A DNA stretch of 12,437 nt from an uncultured Dysosmobacter sp. (GTDB taxonomy: Bacteria > Bacillota > Clostridia > Oscillospirales > Oscillospiraceae): positions 1-12,437 of the forward strand of contig CAKTSC010000022.1 in assembly GCA_934597465.1 (NCBI GenBank), in the 5' to 3' direction. Position numbers and translations under genes: made by a program. Below, one piece after another: positions 1-6,157 of the stretch (position 1 is the stretch's first letter; every line of letters begins with the position of its first letter). The notes under the pieces were generated by a model. The model saw nothing but the letters and a program-made list of their open reading frames with translations. It was not told where the DNA came from and did no database searches.

Positions 1-855
1 GGTATAGTCCGGGCCGTTGGCGGCGGCCACCACCGTGACGGAGGTGAGGCCGCTCTCCGCCGGGCAGCCGGTCTTGGGATCCAGGATGTGCTGGTAGCGG
101 ACGCCGTTCTCCTCAAACCAGCGCTGGTAGCCGCCGGAGGTGACGGCGAAGGCGTCCGTCAGGGAGAGGATCCCGGCGTAGGAGGAGCTGTCCTCCGGAT
201 CCTGGACGGCCACCCGCCAGGGGCTGCCGTCGGCCTTCGCGCCCAGCACCAAGACGTTGCCGCCGAGATACACCACGGCCCGCTCCGCGCCGTTTCGCCG
301 CAGGGCGGCCTCCACCGCGTCGGAGGCGTAGCCCTTGGCGATGCCGCCCAAGTCCACGGCCTGGCCGGGGGCCAGGCGGGCGGAGCCGTCCTGCCCGGAG
401 GCGGGGGCCGTCACCGTGAGGGCCTCACAGTCCACCAGGGGAAGGAGGGCGGAGAGGGTCTCGGCGTCGGGGACGTGGGGGGCGTCCGTGGTGAAGCCCC
501 AGGCGTCCATCACCGGGGCGACGGTGGGATCGAAGGCGCCGCCGGTGGCAAGGCTATAATCCTTGGCCGCCGCCAGCAGGGCGGCGGTGGGGTAGGAGAG
601 GGAGACTTCCTGCCCGCCCGCCCCGTTGAGGCGGGCGATCTCGCTGTCCGCCTGCGTCCGGGAGAGGAGGGCTTCCAGATTCTGCACGGCGTCCCGGGCG
701 GCGACCACGGCGGCGGTGTCGGCAAGGCCGGGGGTCTCCAGGCGCATGATGGTATCCATGGCGAAGAACTCCAGCGAGGCGGAGTCGGCGGCGGGCTGGC
801 CGCAGCCGGAGAGCAGCAGGAGCAGGCCCAGCAGGAGGGGGAGGGGTTTTCTCAT
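1..855 (-). CDS. apbE: FAD:protein FMN transferase, ApbE family lipoprotein (3' end cut by window)
   Basis: ApbE enzymes transfer FMN from FAD to a Thr/Ser of extracytoplasmic flavoproteins such as Rnf/Nqr subunits and FMN-binding-domain reductases. The 285 visible residues begin with MRK, a Leu-rich stretch and a lipobox (LSGC, Cys18), so the protein should be lipid-anchored on the outer face of the membrane. Family motifs seen: FAMDTIM (31-37), DLGGIAKG (168-175, the ApbE hallmark), YLGGN (196-200), PWRVAVQDP (212-220) and HILDPKTG (256-263). The ATG is preceded by GAGGTG on the minus strand. The frame stays open to base 1, and roughly 50 C-terminal residues should lie outside, including the usual region after the SVTVVA strand. 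No flavoprotein substrate is visible in the window. The gene is divergent from the membrane protein at 1114 and has its own promoter. Family call is secure; the substrate is unknown. Confidence 0.95.
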   Translation of the reverse strand, partial: MRKPLPLLLGLLLLLSGCGQPAADSASLEFFAMDTIMRLETPGLADTAAVVAARDAVQNLEALLSRTQADSEIARLNGAGGQEVSLSYPTAALLAAAKDYSLATGGAFDPTVAPVMDAWGFTTDAPHVPDAETLSALLPLVDCEALTVTAPASGQDGSARLAPGQAVDLGGIAKGYASDAVEAALRRNGAERAVVYLGGNVLVLGAKADGSPWRVAVQDPEDSSSYAGILSLTDAFAVTSGGYQRWFEENGVRYQHILDPKTGCPAESGLTSVTVVAAANGPDYT

Positions 856-920
856 GGGGCACCTCGAAATTCTTGTGAGAGTGAGGGGCAGCGCCGGGGA
901 CGGAGCTGCCGGAACATCTT

Positions 921-949
921 ATTATAGCACGGCGGAGCCGTCTCCACAA
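921..949 (-). promoter_or_regulatory. sigma-A-type promoter for apbE
   Basis: On the minus strand TGCTATAAT (perfect -10 at 921-926, with an extended -10 TG) lies 17 bp downstream of a weak -35, TTGTGG (944-949). Transcription would start near 914 and give a leader of about 60 nt before the ATG at 855. The weak -35 with a perfect extended -10 is a common promoter type. Prediction only. Confidence 0.7.
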
Positions 950-1021
950 GGCGGAAAGGGGCGAAATCCCGGCGGAAGAGGGGCCTTTTCCGGCAAAACG
1001 ACGGAGGAAACGCAGAAAGAC

Positions 1022-1050
1022 TTGCAAAAAGGGGGCGGGCCTGCTATAAT
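1022..1050 (+). promoter_or_regulatory. sigma-A-type promoter for the membrane protein gene
   Basis: TTGCAA (-35, 1022-1027), a 17-bp spacer and TATAAT (-10, 1045-1050) preceded by TGC, i.e. an extended -10. Start would be near 1057, leaving a leader of about 57 nt before the ATG at 1114. This is one of the best-scoring promoters in the window. It is divergent from the apbE promoter, with about 70 bp between the two -35 boxes. Confidence 0.8.
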
Positions 1051-1113
1051 GTCACAGAATGCCCCTGCCGGTGCGGGGGCTGCCCAACGAGAATCACCGC
1101 TGGAGGTCATTCC

Positions 1114-1875
1114 ATGACGAAAAAGTCTGCCGATCACAGAAAGAGGAAGAGCGAGCCCTGGCAGGGCGCCACCCGGGCACTGCTGGTGGGCTGCGTGGCC
1201 GAGCTCTATCTGCTGCTGATCCATAAATACTATATCTACGGCAACACCGACCAGCTCCTGGCCTGGGACAGCTATCTGAAGGTCTCCGTCTGGCTGTGGC
1301 TGGGCGTGACAGTCCTGGGGGGCGTGCTGCTGTACGTCTGCCGCAGAAAGCCGGGCTGGAAGCGGGCGGCTGCCGGGATGGTGCTGGAGCTGGGGGCCTT
1401 CGCAGCCCTGACCGGGCTCCTGGTGAGCCGCTTCGGCGGGAGCCCCATCGCCCTGCTGGCCGTGGCCGTTCCGGCGGCGGCCCTGATGGCCATGCTCTGG
1501 TATCTCTACGACCGGGAGTGCGCCTGGGCCCTCATCGTGCTGGGGCTGGATCTGGCGGTGCTGTGGATCTGCCGCAAGGGGATGGGGAACTATCTCTGGG
1601 AGAAGCGGGTCGTGGCGGGCGTCGTTGCCTTCCTGGTGTGCCTGGCCGTGCTGGCGATCCTGACCGGACGGCTGCGGAAGGCCAAGGGCATGCTGGGGAA
1701 GCTGCGCCTCCTGGAGGAGAAGTTTGACCCCATGCCCATCTACGCCGCCTGCGGCGTCTCCGCCGTGACCACGGTGCTGGCTCTGGTGAGCAGCGTGGCC
1801 GCCTACTACTGCATGTACGGCGTGGCGGTGCTGCTCTTCGCGCTGGCCGTGTACTATGCCATCCGGCAGCTGTAA
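1114..1875 (+). CDS. multi-pass membrane protein of unknown function
   Basis: I do not recognise a named family in this 253-residue protein. It has a basic N-terminus (MTKKSADHRKRK) and about seven to eight hydrophobic segments, roughly at residues 22-37, 55-76, 84-104, 111-131, 137-152, 166-184 and a long one at 208-247 that may be two helices. The only sizeable soluble loop is about 185-207, basic then acidic (GRLRKAKGMLGKLRLLEEKF), probably cytoplasmic. There are no obvious transport or catalytic motifs. The ATG is chosen because TGGAGGT sits 6 nt upstream (1101-1107) and a strong promoter precedes it. The gene stands alone: divergent from apbE and closed by its own terminator. An integral membrane location is well supported; any function would be guesswork. 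Confidence 0.85.
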   Translation: MTKKSADHRKRKSEPWQGATRALLVGCVAELYLLLIHKYYIYGNTDQLLAWDSYLKVSVWLWLGVTVLGGVLLYVCRRKPGWKRAAAGMVLELGAFAALTGLLVSRFGGSPIALLAVAVPAAALMAMLWYLYDRECAWALIVLGLDLAVLWICRKGMGNYLWEKRVVAGVVAFLVCLAVLAILTGRLRKAKGMLGKLRLLEEKFDPMPIYAACGVSAVTTVLALVSSVAAYYCMYGVAVLLFALAVYYAIRQL

Positions 1876-1926
1876 TTGCAAAAGAAGGAAAGTTGTCTCC
1901 CTTTGATGGGTGGCCGTAAAACAGGG

Positions 1927-1961
1927 AATGGAGCGTATCGGTGCCGATACGCTCCATTTTT
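1927..1961 (+). terminator. rho-independent terminator of the membrane protein gene
   Basis: A perfect 14-bp inverted repeat (left arm 1928-1941, right arm 1944-1957, core GTATCGG/CCGATAC) is followed directly by a run of T at 1957-1961. It starts about 50 bp after the stop codon at 1875. The T-run is only on the plus-strand side, so it mainly terminates plus-strand transcription. Confidence 0.9.
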
Positions 1962-1994
1962 CATTCCAACATGCGATGCGACGGGACACAGGCC

Positions 1995-2043
1995 CTTGGC
2001 TCTCCCTTTGGGAGAGCTGTCACCGCAGGTGACTGAGAGGGGG
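1995..2043 (+). repeat. palindromic intergenic repeat, double-hairpin form
   Basis: Two adjacent perfect hairpins: GCTCTCCC-TTT-GGGAGAGC (1999-2017) and GTCACC-GCA-GGTGAC (2019-2033), followed by TGAGAGGGGG. From memory, sequences of this type (CTCTCCC..GGGAGAG then GGTGAC then TGAGAGGG) recur between genes in Oscillospiraceae genomes. It resembles a small non-coding mobile or REP-like element. Copy number cannot be seen here. Confidence 0.7.
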
Positions 2044-2084
2044 TTGCGGGCTTTTTGGGAGGGGCGGCTTTGGGATGGTCTGCT

Positions 2085-2141
2085 GCCCCTCTCCGTCCTC
2101 GCTTCGCTCGGCCACCTCTCCCGGAGGGAGAGGCAAGGGGG
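2085..2141 (-). repeat. palindromic intergenic repeat, inverted relative to the first copy
   Basis: Contains the perfect hairpin CCTCTCCC-GGA-GGGAGAGG (2115-2133), a CGCTTCGCTCG block (2100-2110) and CCCCTCTCCG (2086-2095). Read on the minus strand it has the same plan as the copy at 1995: a CTCTCCC hairpin, a middle segment, then GGAGAGGGG. The two copies therefore face each other across about 40 bp. Confidence 0.65.
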
Positions 2142-2220
2142 CTTGCGGAGACGCGCCATTGCTGCGCTCGGGCAGTCCACCCGGAGGGAGAGGCAAGGGG
2201 GCGAGGCCGCGGGCTGTTTG
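2101..2220 (-). repeat. two degenerate 60-bp tandem units
   Basis: Units 2101-2160 and 2161-2220 share GCTTCGCTCG/GCTGCGCTCG at their starts (2101 and 2161) and an identical 22-bp block beginning CCGGAGGGAGAGGC at 2121-2142 and 2181-2202, exactly 60 bp apart. The second unit has lost the left hairpin arm (CCTCTC became CAGTCCA), so only the first can fold. It looks like a partial duplication of the palindromic repeat. Confidence 0.65.
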
Positions 2221-2229
2221 CGCTGGGGG

Positions 2230-3519
2230 TCAGAACTGCCAGTCGGAGGGATCCCAGTTGGCGACGCTGGGGAGGGAGGCGGCACCGTAGTCCAGATTGC
2301 CGTCGCCGTAGGGGTTGTCCGAGGTGAAGAAATCCGTGGCGCAGAGGAACTGGCGGCCATAGACATCCTCCACCAGGGCGGCGGCACAGAGAAGATCGCC
2401 CGCCTCCATGGGGACGGTACACTCCGGCAGACGGGCGAAGTGATAGAACTCATAACCGCCCAGGTAGGCCGCGGGCTTCTCGCAGGGCTCCGCCCAGGCG
2501 ATGAGCTTCCGGTTGCGAAAAAGGCCCAGCCGGACGGAGCGGATCTCGGGGGTGGAGGAGTCGGCATCCACGGCGGAGGCCGTGGCGCTCTTCCGCTCTT
2601 CCTCCGAGCACCAGAGGAGCAGGCAGGCCTGGCCGGAGAGGGAGACGCTGCCGTCTTTCACCGGGAGACGGCAGAGCTCCGTGCCGACGGAGATTGACGG
2701 GAGCGTCCAGGTGAGGAGATTGCCGAAGGCGTTCAGGCGCTGGGTCTCCACCGTGCCGTCCGGCAGGGTGAAGGCCACGGAGAGGGTGACGGTCTCGTCC
2801 GTCAGGGGGTAGGTGAGCTCCGCGGAGAAGCGGCGGCCCTCCGTGAGGGTGCCCTCCGCCGTCCGGATCTCCCCGCCGCTCTCGGCGGTGAAGGCGGCGG
2901 TCGTGCCCTCCTGATAGCTCTTGGGCACGGCATAGAGCGAGAAGCGGACGCTGCCTTTGGGCCCGTCCGTGAAGTCGTAGCCCGCGACCTCCGCGCCGGA
3001 CTCCGCCAGCAGGGAGTTCTGGCGATCCAGGATGTCCTGCACCTGGGCGGCGATGCCGTTGACCTGCTGGCTGACGCTCCGCTGGACTTGGGAGATCTGC
3101 TGGTTGAAGTCCAGCAGCCGCTGATCCACCCTGTCCAGCATGCCCTGCCAGAGCCGCCAGCCGCCGAAAAGCAGCAGGGCGGCGGCCCCGGCGCAGGCCC
3201 ACCTCTGCCGGCGCTGCCGGCGGGGCCGGGCGGCCAGGTACCGCTCCACGATCTCCTCCACCATCTGGAGCTGGCGCTCCGTGAGCTCGGGGCTCTCCGG
3301 GGCGGGGGCGGTCTCCGGGGCGTCCTCCACCCCCAGGAGCCACCCCACCGTCACGCCGAAGCGCCGGGAGAGGGCCACCAGCTTCTCGATCTCCGGCAGT
3401 CCCCCGTCGGATTCCCATTTATAGACGGTCTGCCGGGAGACCCCCAGCTCATTTCCCAGGGCTTCCTGGGTGAGGCCCAGGGCCTTCCGTTTCTCCGTGA
3501 TGCGCTGTCCCGTGGTCAT
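2230..3519 (-). CDS. membrane-anchored XRE-family HTH regulator with large C-terminal extracellular domain
   Basis: 429 residues. Residues 6-60 are a Cro/CI-type helix-turn-helix, with the core LTQEALGNELGVSRQTVYKW (16-35) and a typical tail ending VGWLLGVED. A Pro/Glu-rich linker (66-80) and a helix lead to a basic cluster RRQRRQR (100-106) and a single transmembrane helix (107-124). Then comes a likely coiled coil (about 125-175, Gln/Val/Leu rich) and about 250 residues rich in beta-strand-like segments without a family I recognise. Positive-inside logic puts the HTH in the cytoplasm and the C-terminus outside, so this may be a one-component envelope sensor; the ligand is unknown. The ATG at 3519 is preferred over TTG at 3525, since AGGAGG (3528-3533) lies 8 nt upstream of the ATG but only 2 nt from the TTG. 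It lies 129 bp downstream of the DUF1653 gene on the same strand, across a nested palindrome. Confidence 0.9.
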   Translation of the reverse strand: MTTGQRITEKRKALGLTQEALGNELGVSRQTVYKWESDGGLPEIEKLVALSRRFGVTVGWLLGVEDAPETAPAPESPELTERQLQMVEEIVERYLAARPRRQRRQRWACAGAAALLLFGGWRLWQGMLDRVDQRLLDFNQQISQVQRSVSQQVNGIAAQVQDILDRQNSLLAESGAEVAGYDFTDGPKGSVRFSLYAVPKSYQEGTTAAFTAESGGEIRTAEGTLTEGRRFSAELTYPLTDETVTLSVAFTLPDGTVETQRLNAFGNLLTWTLPSISVGTELCRLPVKDGSVSLSGQACLLLWCSEEERKSATASAVDADSSTPEIRSVRLGLFRNRKLIAWAEPCEKPAAYLGGYEFYHFARLPECTVPMEAGDLLCAAALVEDVYGRQFLCATDFFTSDNPYGDGNLDYGAASLPSVANWDPSDWQF

Positions 3520-3581
3520 TGGCAACGCCTCCTTTCCTGGGGCTATCCTGCCAGAATCCCGCCTGCTTTTCCAGCAATCCG

Positions 3582-3618
3582 CCGCCGAAAAACGTAAACC
3601 CGGGGTTTACATCGGCGG
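3582..3618. promoter_or_regulatory. nested inverted repeat upstream of the XRE gene: operator or terminator
   Basis: The inner palindrome GTAAACCCGGGGTTTAC (3594-3610) has perfect 8-bp arms around one base. It is flanked by outer arms CCGCCGA (3582-3588) and TCGGCGG (3612-3618), also perfect complements. It lies 75 bp upstream of the XRE start and 31 bp downstream of the DUF1653 stop. A 17-bp dyad is the size of a phage-repressor-type operator, which would suit autoregulation. On the minus strand the inner dyad is also followed by GTTTTTC, so a weak terminator for the DUF1653 transcript is the main alternative. I see no convincing promoter between it and the XRE gene. Confidence 0.5.
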
Positions 3619-3648
3619 TTTCCGGGGGCTTGGCGGGCGCTTGGGGGG

Positions 3649-3867
3649 TCAGTTCCCCAGATAGGTGAAGCGGTGGGGGTGGGTGACGCCGTCCTTCTCC
3701 ACGGGCTCCGACCACATGGCGAGGGGGCGCACCCAGAGACCGCCCTCGCCGTAGAGGGGGCGGTAGACGGCCATCCATTCGCCGGTCTCGCTGTGGCGGG
3801 CAAAGTCCAGCAGTTCATACTCGCTGCCCTTAAAGTGGCGGTAGCGGCCTTTCGGCGGGAATTCCAT
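3649..3867 (-). CDS. DUF1653 domain protein
   Basis: 72 residues covering a complete DUF1653 domain: GRYRHFKGSEYELL (7-20), then FARHSETGEW (22-31), VYRPLYG (34-40), LWVRPLAMW (44-52), and the usual end with VEKDG and FTYLG. The family is small, stand-alone and soluble, widespread in bacteria and without established biochemical function. The ATG is supported by AAAGGAG (3874-3880) 6 nt upstream. It lies 65 bp downstream of the DUF4127 gene on the same strand, across two GC-rich hairpins, and 129 bp upstream of the XRE regulator. Family assignment is firm; its role here is unknown. Confidence 0.9.
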   Translation of the reverse strand: MEFPPKGRYRHFKGSEYELLDFARHSETGEWMAVYRPLYGEGGLWVRPLAMWSEPVEKDGVTHPHRFTYLGN

Positions 3868-3882
3868 GGGATGCTCCTTTCC

Positions 3883-3922
3883 GGAGCCCCGGCGGGGCTC
3901 CCGGCCCGGCCGGGGGCCGGGC
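3883..3922 (-). other. two GC-rich hairpins between DUF4127 and DUF1653 genes
   Basis: On the minus strand GCCCGGCC-CCC-GGCCGGGC (3922-3904) is followed by GGAGCCCC-GCC-GGGGCTCC (3901-3883); both stems are perfect 8-bp GC-rich helices with 3-nt loops. No T-run follows, so they are not canonical terminators. The second stem ends 2 nt before the DUF1653 ribosome-binding site, so it could stabilise a processed 5' end or modulate translation. That is inference. Confidence 0.55.
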
Positions 3923-3932
3923 GTTGAGGTTT

Positions 3933-5684
3933 TCAGTGGGCGCTCTCCGGCGCAGCCAGGCGGATGTCCATCCGCACCTCAAAGGCCCGCTGCCAGGGGA
4001 AGCGCCAGTTCTCTAGCGCCACGCCGCCCCAGCCGGAGAGACTGCCGGAGAGATCTGTCAGGTAGTTGCTGGCGGAGAGGTTCCGGAGGAGGGGGGCGCA
4101 GGCCTTGTCCATCTTCTTTGTGAGCCAGGGGATCAGCTCCTCCGTGGAGACGGCTCCGGCGCAGAAGTTGTCCGGCGTGCCGCCCTGTTCCCGGACGTAG
4201 GGCAAAAGCTCCGGGCGCACCAGGTGCTTGTAGCCCATGTCCAGCACCAGGCTGGCGGTGAGGGTCTTGCGGAAGGCGTAGTCCGCGGCGGCGTCCTGCC
4301 GCCACTGGCAGAGCCAGGCGTAGCGGGCGGCGGCGTGGGAGAGGGCGGTGCCGGTGACGATGGCCATGTCCAGGAAGCCGGAGTAGCTGAGGAGCTGGCC
4401 CAAGTGGCAGTCCTTCAAAAGGCGCTCCTGCAGGGCGGCGTCGTAGCGGCCGTTGCCGGCATCCAGCAGGGCGGTGGGGACGGCCGCTGCCTCGTTCTCC
4501 CGGAGCTGGGCGGCCAGAGCGTCCACGTACTCCGGCTTGCGGCTCTCCTCCTCCGGCTGGGTGAGGATCAGGACTTCAAAGGCGGCGTCCTCTCCCTCCC
4601 GGGCCTCCCGCAGGCCGAAGTAGGCGAGGTGCTCCGCCAGGATCTCCGTCAGGGGCTTATAGTCATACTCGCAGGCGGGGCGATCCTCCGTGCCGCCGTA
4701 GCAGCGCAGGCGGACGGCGGGGGTCTCGCCGCCGTACCAGCCCGTCTCCTCCAGGAAGAGCCGGGTCAGGGCCTTGAAGGCCAGGTCGTCCACCCCGGAG
4801 AGGATGGCGTCCCCCTCCCGCAGCAGGGAGGAGAGGTAGGCGATCTCGTTTTTCTGGATGCTCTCCGCCTCGGAGGAATCGTCGATGCCCACGAGCACCC
4901 GGAAGGTGCCGCCGGAGAGGGCCCCGCAGAGGGTCAGCATCTCCTCCGAGAGGGCCAGCTTCCGGCTCCGGGCGGAGAGGTACTCCGTGACCTCTTCCGC
5001 CGTCAGGCCGTAGTCTGTGAGGGACAGGGCCGCGCCGTCCGCCCCCAGGGGGTAGTTCTCCTCCACGGCGGCGAGACTCAGAGCCTCCGGCGCGGGGCGG
5101 GGAGCGGCGCCGTAGGCGCGGAGGGCGTTATACTCCTCCAGCGTCCAGTGGCGGTAGCCCACGGTGGGGGCCAGGCGCATGACGCTCTCCAGCAGGTAGA
5201 CCCGGTTGTTGGGGTCGGCGGCCAGGGCGGTGAGGAGCTTTTCCAGCAGCTCGGATTCCGTGAGCACCGTGCCGTCCGACAGGGTGACATCCTCCGGCTC
5301 CGCCATGGCCCGGGAGTTCACAAGGCCCCCGGAGAGGAGCTGATCCAGGGAGAGGAGGTAGCGGTCGCAGCCTGCCGCCTCCTGGGCCAGCACCCACTCA
5401 TAGAGGGCGGCCCGGTCGCCGGACTGGGTGCCGTTGGGGTTTAAGGGCTGGCCGTTGAGGGCGGTGCGGAAGCTGCCCTCCTCCGGCAGCAGCAGCCGGT
5501 AGCCCAGGGAGGCGGCCAGATACTCCACCCGCTCCCAGTTGTCCGGGCGGTCGTCCAGGGGGACGTAGGCGATGTCTCCCAGGCGCTGGGAGGGCTCGGG
5601 CCGCTGATCCTCCACCGGGACGGCGCTGCAGGCGGAGAGGGGCAGGATCAGCGCCAGGGCCAGGGCGGCAAGTTGTTTTCTCAT
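3933..5684 (-). CDS. DUF4127 family lipoprotein
   Basis: 583 residues. It starts MRKQL, then a hydrophobic stretch and a lipobox LSAC (Cys19), so export and lipid anchoring are likely. DUF4127 signatures: YVPLDDRPDNWERV (40-53), DRYLLSLDQLLSGGLVNSR (107-125), VLVGIDDSS (263-271) and SGVDDLA (296-302). The family has no established function; its conserved DDRP, SLD and DD acidic motifs suggest a possible catalytic or metal site, but that is inference. The ATG at 5684 has AAAGGAC 7 nt upstream. The start lies only about 16 bp beyond the T-tract of a strong terminator, so it depends either on read-through or on a promoter I cannot identify. It occupies the place where recR follows ybaB in many bacteria. 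Confidence 0.88.
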   Translation of the reverse strand: MRKQLAALALALILPLSACSAVPVEDQRPEPSQRLGDIAYVPLDDRPDNWERVEYLAASLGYRLLLPEEGSFRTALNGQPLNPNGTQSGDRAALYEWVLAQEAAGCDRYLLSLDQLLSGGLVNSRAMAEPEDVTLSDGTVLTESELLEKLLTALAADPNNRVYLLESVMRLAPTVGYRHWTLEEYNALRAYGAAPRPAPEALSLAAVEENYPLGADGAALSLTDYGLTAEEVTEYLSARSRKLALSEEMLTLCGALSGGTFRVLVGIDDSSEAESIQKNEIAYLSSLLREGDAILSGVDDLAFKALTRLFLEETGWYGGETPAVRLRCYGGTEDRPACEYDYKPLTEILAEHLAYFGLREAREGEDAAFEVLILTQPEEESRKPEYVDALAAQLRENEAAAVPTALLDAGNGRYDAALQERLLKDCHLGQLLSYSGFLDMAIVTGTALSHAAARYAWLCQWRQDAAADYAFRKTLTASLVLDMGYKHLVRPELLPYVREQGGTPDNFCAGAVSTEELIPWLTKKMDKACAPLLRNLSASNYLTDLSGSLSGWGGVALENWRFPWQRAFEVRMDIRLAAPESAH

Positions 5685-5699
5685 AGCGTGTCCTTTCCG

Positions 5700-5731
5700 A
5701 AAAAAACGGGCGGAGCCTCGGCTCCGCCCGT
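5700..5731 (-). terminator. rho-independent terminator after ybaB
   Basis: On the minus strand a 12-bp perfect stem (ACGGGCGGAGCC paired with GGCTCCGCCCGT, 5706-5717 with 5720-5731) with a 2-nt apex is followed by seven T residues (5706-5700, the first of them inside the stem base). It lies 10 bp after the ybaB stop and closes the ffs-dnaX-ybaB unit. Confidence 0.93.
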
Positions 5732-5741
5732 TCCGTATTCC

Positions 5742-6110
5742 TTACAGGCCGAAGCTGCCCAGGTTCAGGCCGCCGGTGACGGCGCCCATGCTCTGCTCCA
5801 TGGCCTCGTCCGCCTGGCGCAGGGCCTCGTTGACGGCGGAGATCACCAGATCCTGCAGCATCTCCACATCCTCGGGATCCACGGCCTCGGGCTTGATGGC
5901 AATGGCGGTGACTTCCTTCTTGCCGCTGACGGTGGCGCTGACCACGCCGCCGCCCACGGTGGCGGTGAAGGTCTGGGCCTCCACGCTCTCCTGGGCGTGG
6001 TTCATGGCCTCCTGCATCTCCTGGAGCTTCTGCTGCATCTCCTGCTGGCGCTGGGCCCCGGTGGGGCGCATACTGCCGTTGGAAAAACCGCGGCGGGCAC
6101 TGTAACTCAT
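5742..6110 (-). CDS. ybaB: YbaB/EbfC family nucleoid-associated protein
   Basis: 122 residues, close to the family's usual length of about 100-115. Family members are small homodimeric DNA-binding proteins that coat the nucleoid. Visible: a Gly/Ser/Met-rich N-terminus, a long Gln/Glu/Met-rich helix (20-45, QRQQEMQQKLQEMQEAMNHA), the conserved strand region TFTATVGGGVVSATVSGKKE (47-66), KPEAVDPEDVEMLQDLVISA (73-92) and a C-terminal helix ending in a Gly-rich tail. The ATG has AAAGGAGA 8 nt upstream. It lies 47 bp downstream of dnaX, the standard dnaX-ybaB arrangement, and is probably cotranscribed with it. recR, the usual next gene, is not there. Confidence 0.95.
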   Translation of the reverse strand: MSYSARRGFSNGSMRPTGAQRQQEMQQKLQEMQEAMNHAQESVEAQTFTATVGGGVVSATVSGKKEVTAIAIKPEAVDPEDVEMLQDLVISAVNEALRQADEAMEQSMGAVTGGLNLGSFGL

Positions 6111-6157
6111 AGTCGTTTTCTCCTTTTATCGTTTTTCTTTTAGAAAGGTCTTTGGGG

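Larger units (their letters stand above)
1876..2229. other. gene-free interval with terminator and palindromic repeats
   Basis: These 354 bases between the membrane protein and the XRE regulator hold the terminator at 1927-1961, one intact palindromic repeat on each strand (1995-2043 and 2085-2141) and a partial third copy (2161-2202). Open frames here encode low-complexity Arg/Gly-rich peptides (PEGEARG-like) of the kind often produced spuriously by such repeats, so I call no gene. No clear terminator for the minus-strand XRE gene ending at 2230 is visible. Confidence 0.8.

Noticed and set aside
88..927. Long plus-strand open frame opposite apbE
   Set aside because: Gly/Arg/Ala-rich low-complexity translation in a shadow frame of a clear ApbE gene; a GC-rich artefact.
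2101..2220. 60-bp spaced repeats as a CRISPR array
   Set aside because: Only two units, unequal, with the repeat block itself part of a dispersed palindromic element; no cas genes.
1876..2697. Plus-strand open frame across the repeats and into the XRE gene
   Set aside because: Its product is repeat-derived Arg/Gly-rich sequence followed by antisense of the regulator; no ribosome-binding site.
4224..5444. 406-codon plus-strand open frame opposite DUF4127
   Set aside because: Low-complexity Gly/Gln/Val-rich product with no domain; the opposite strand has family motifs, lipobox and ribosome-binding site.
5700..5731. Terminator hairpin as an operator for DUF4127
   Set aside because: Perfect GC stem plus seven T residues immediately after ybaB is the classic rho-independent terminator form.
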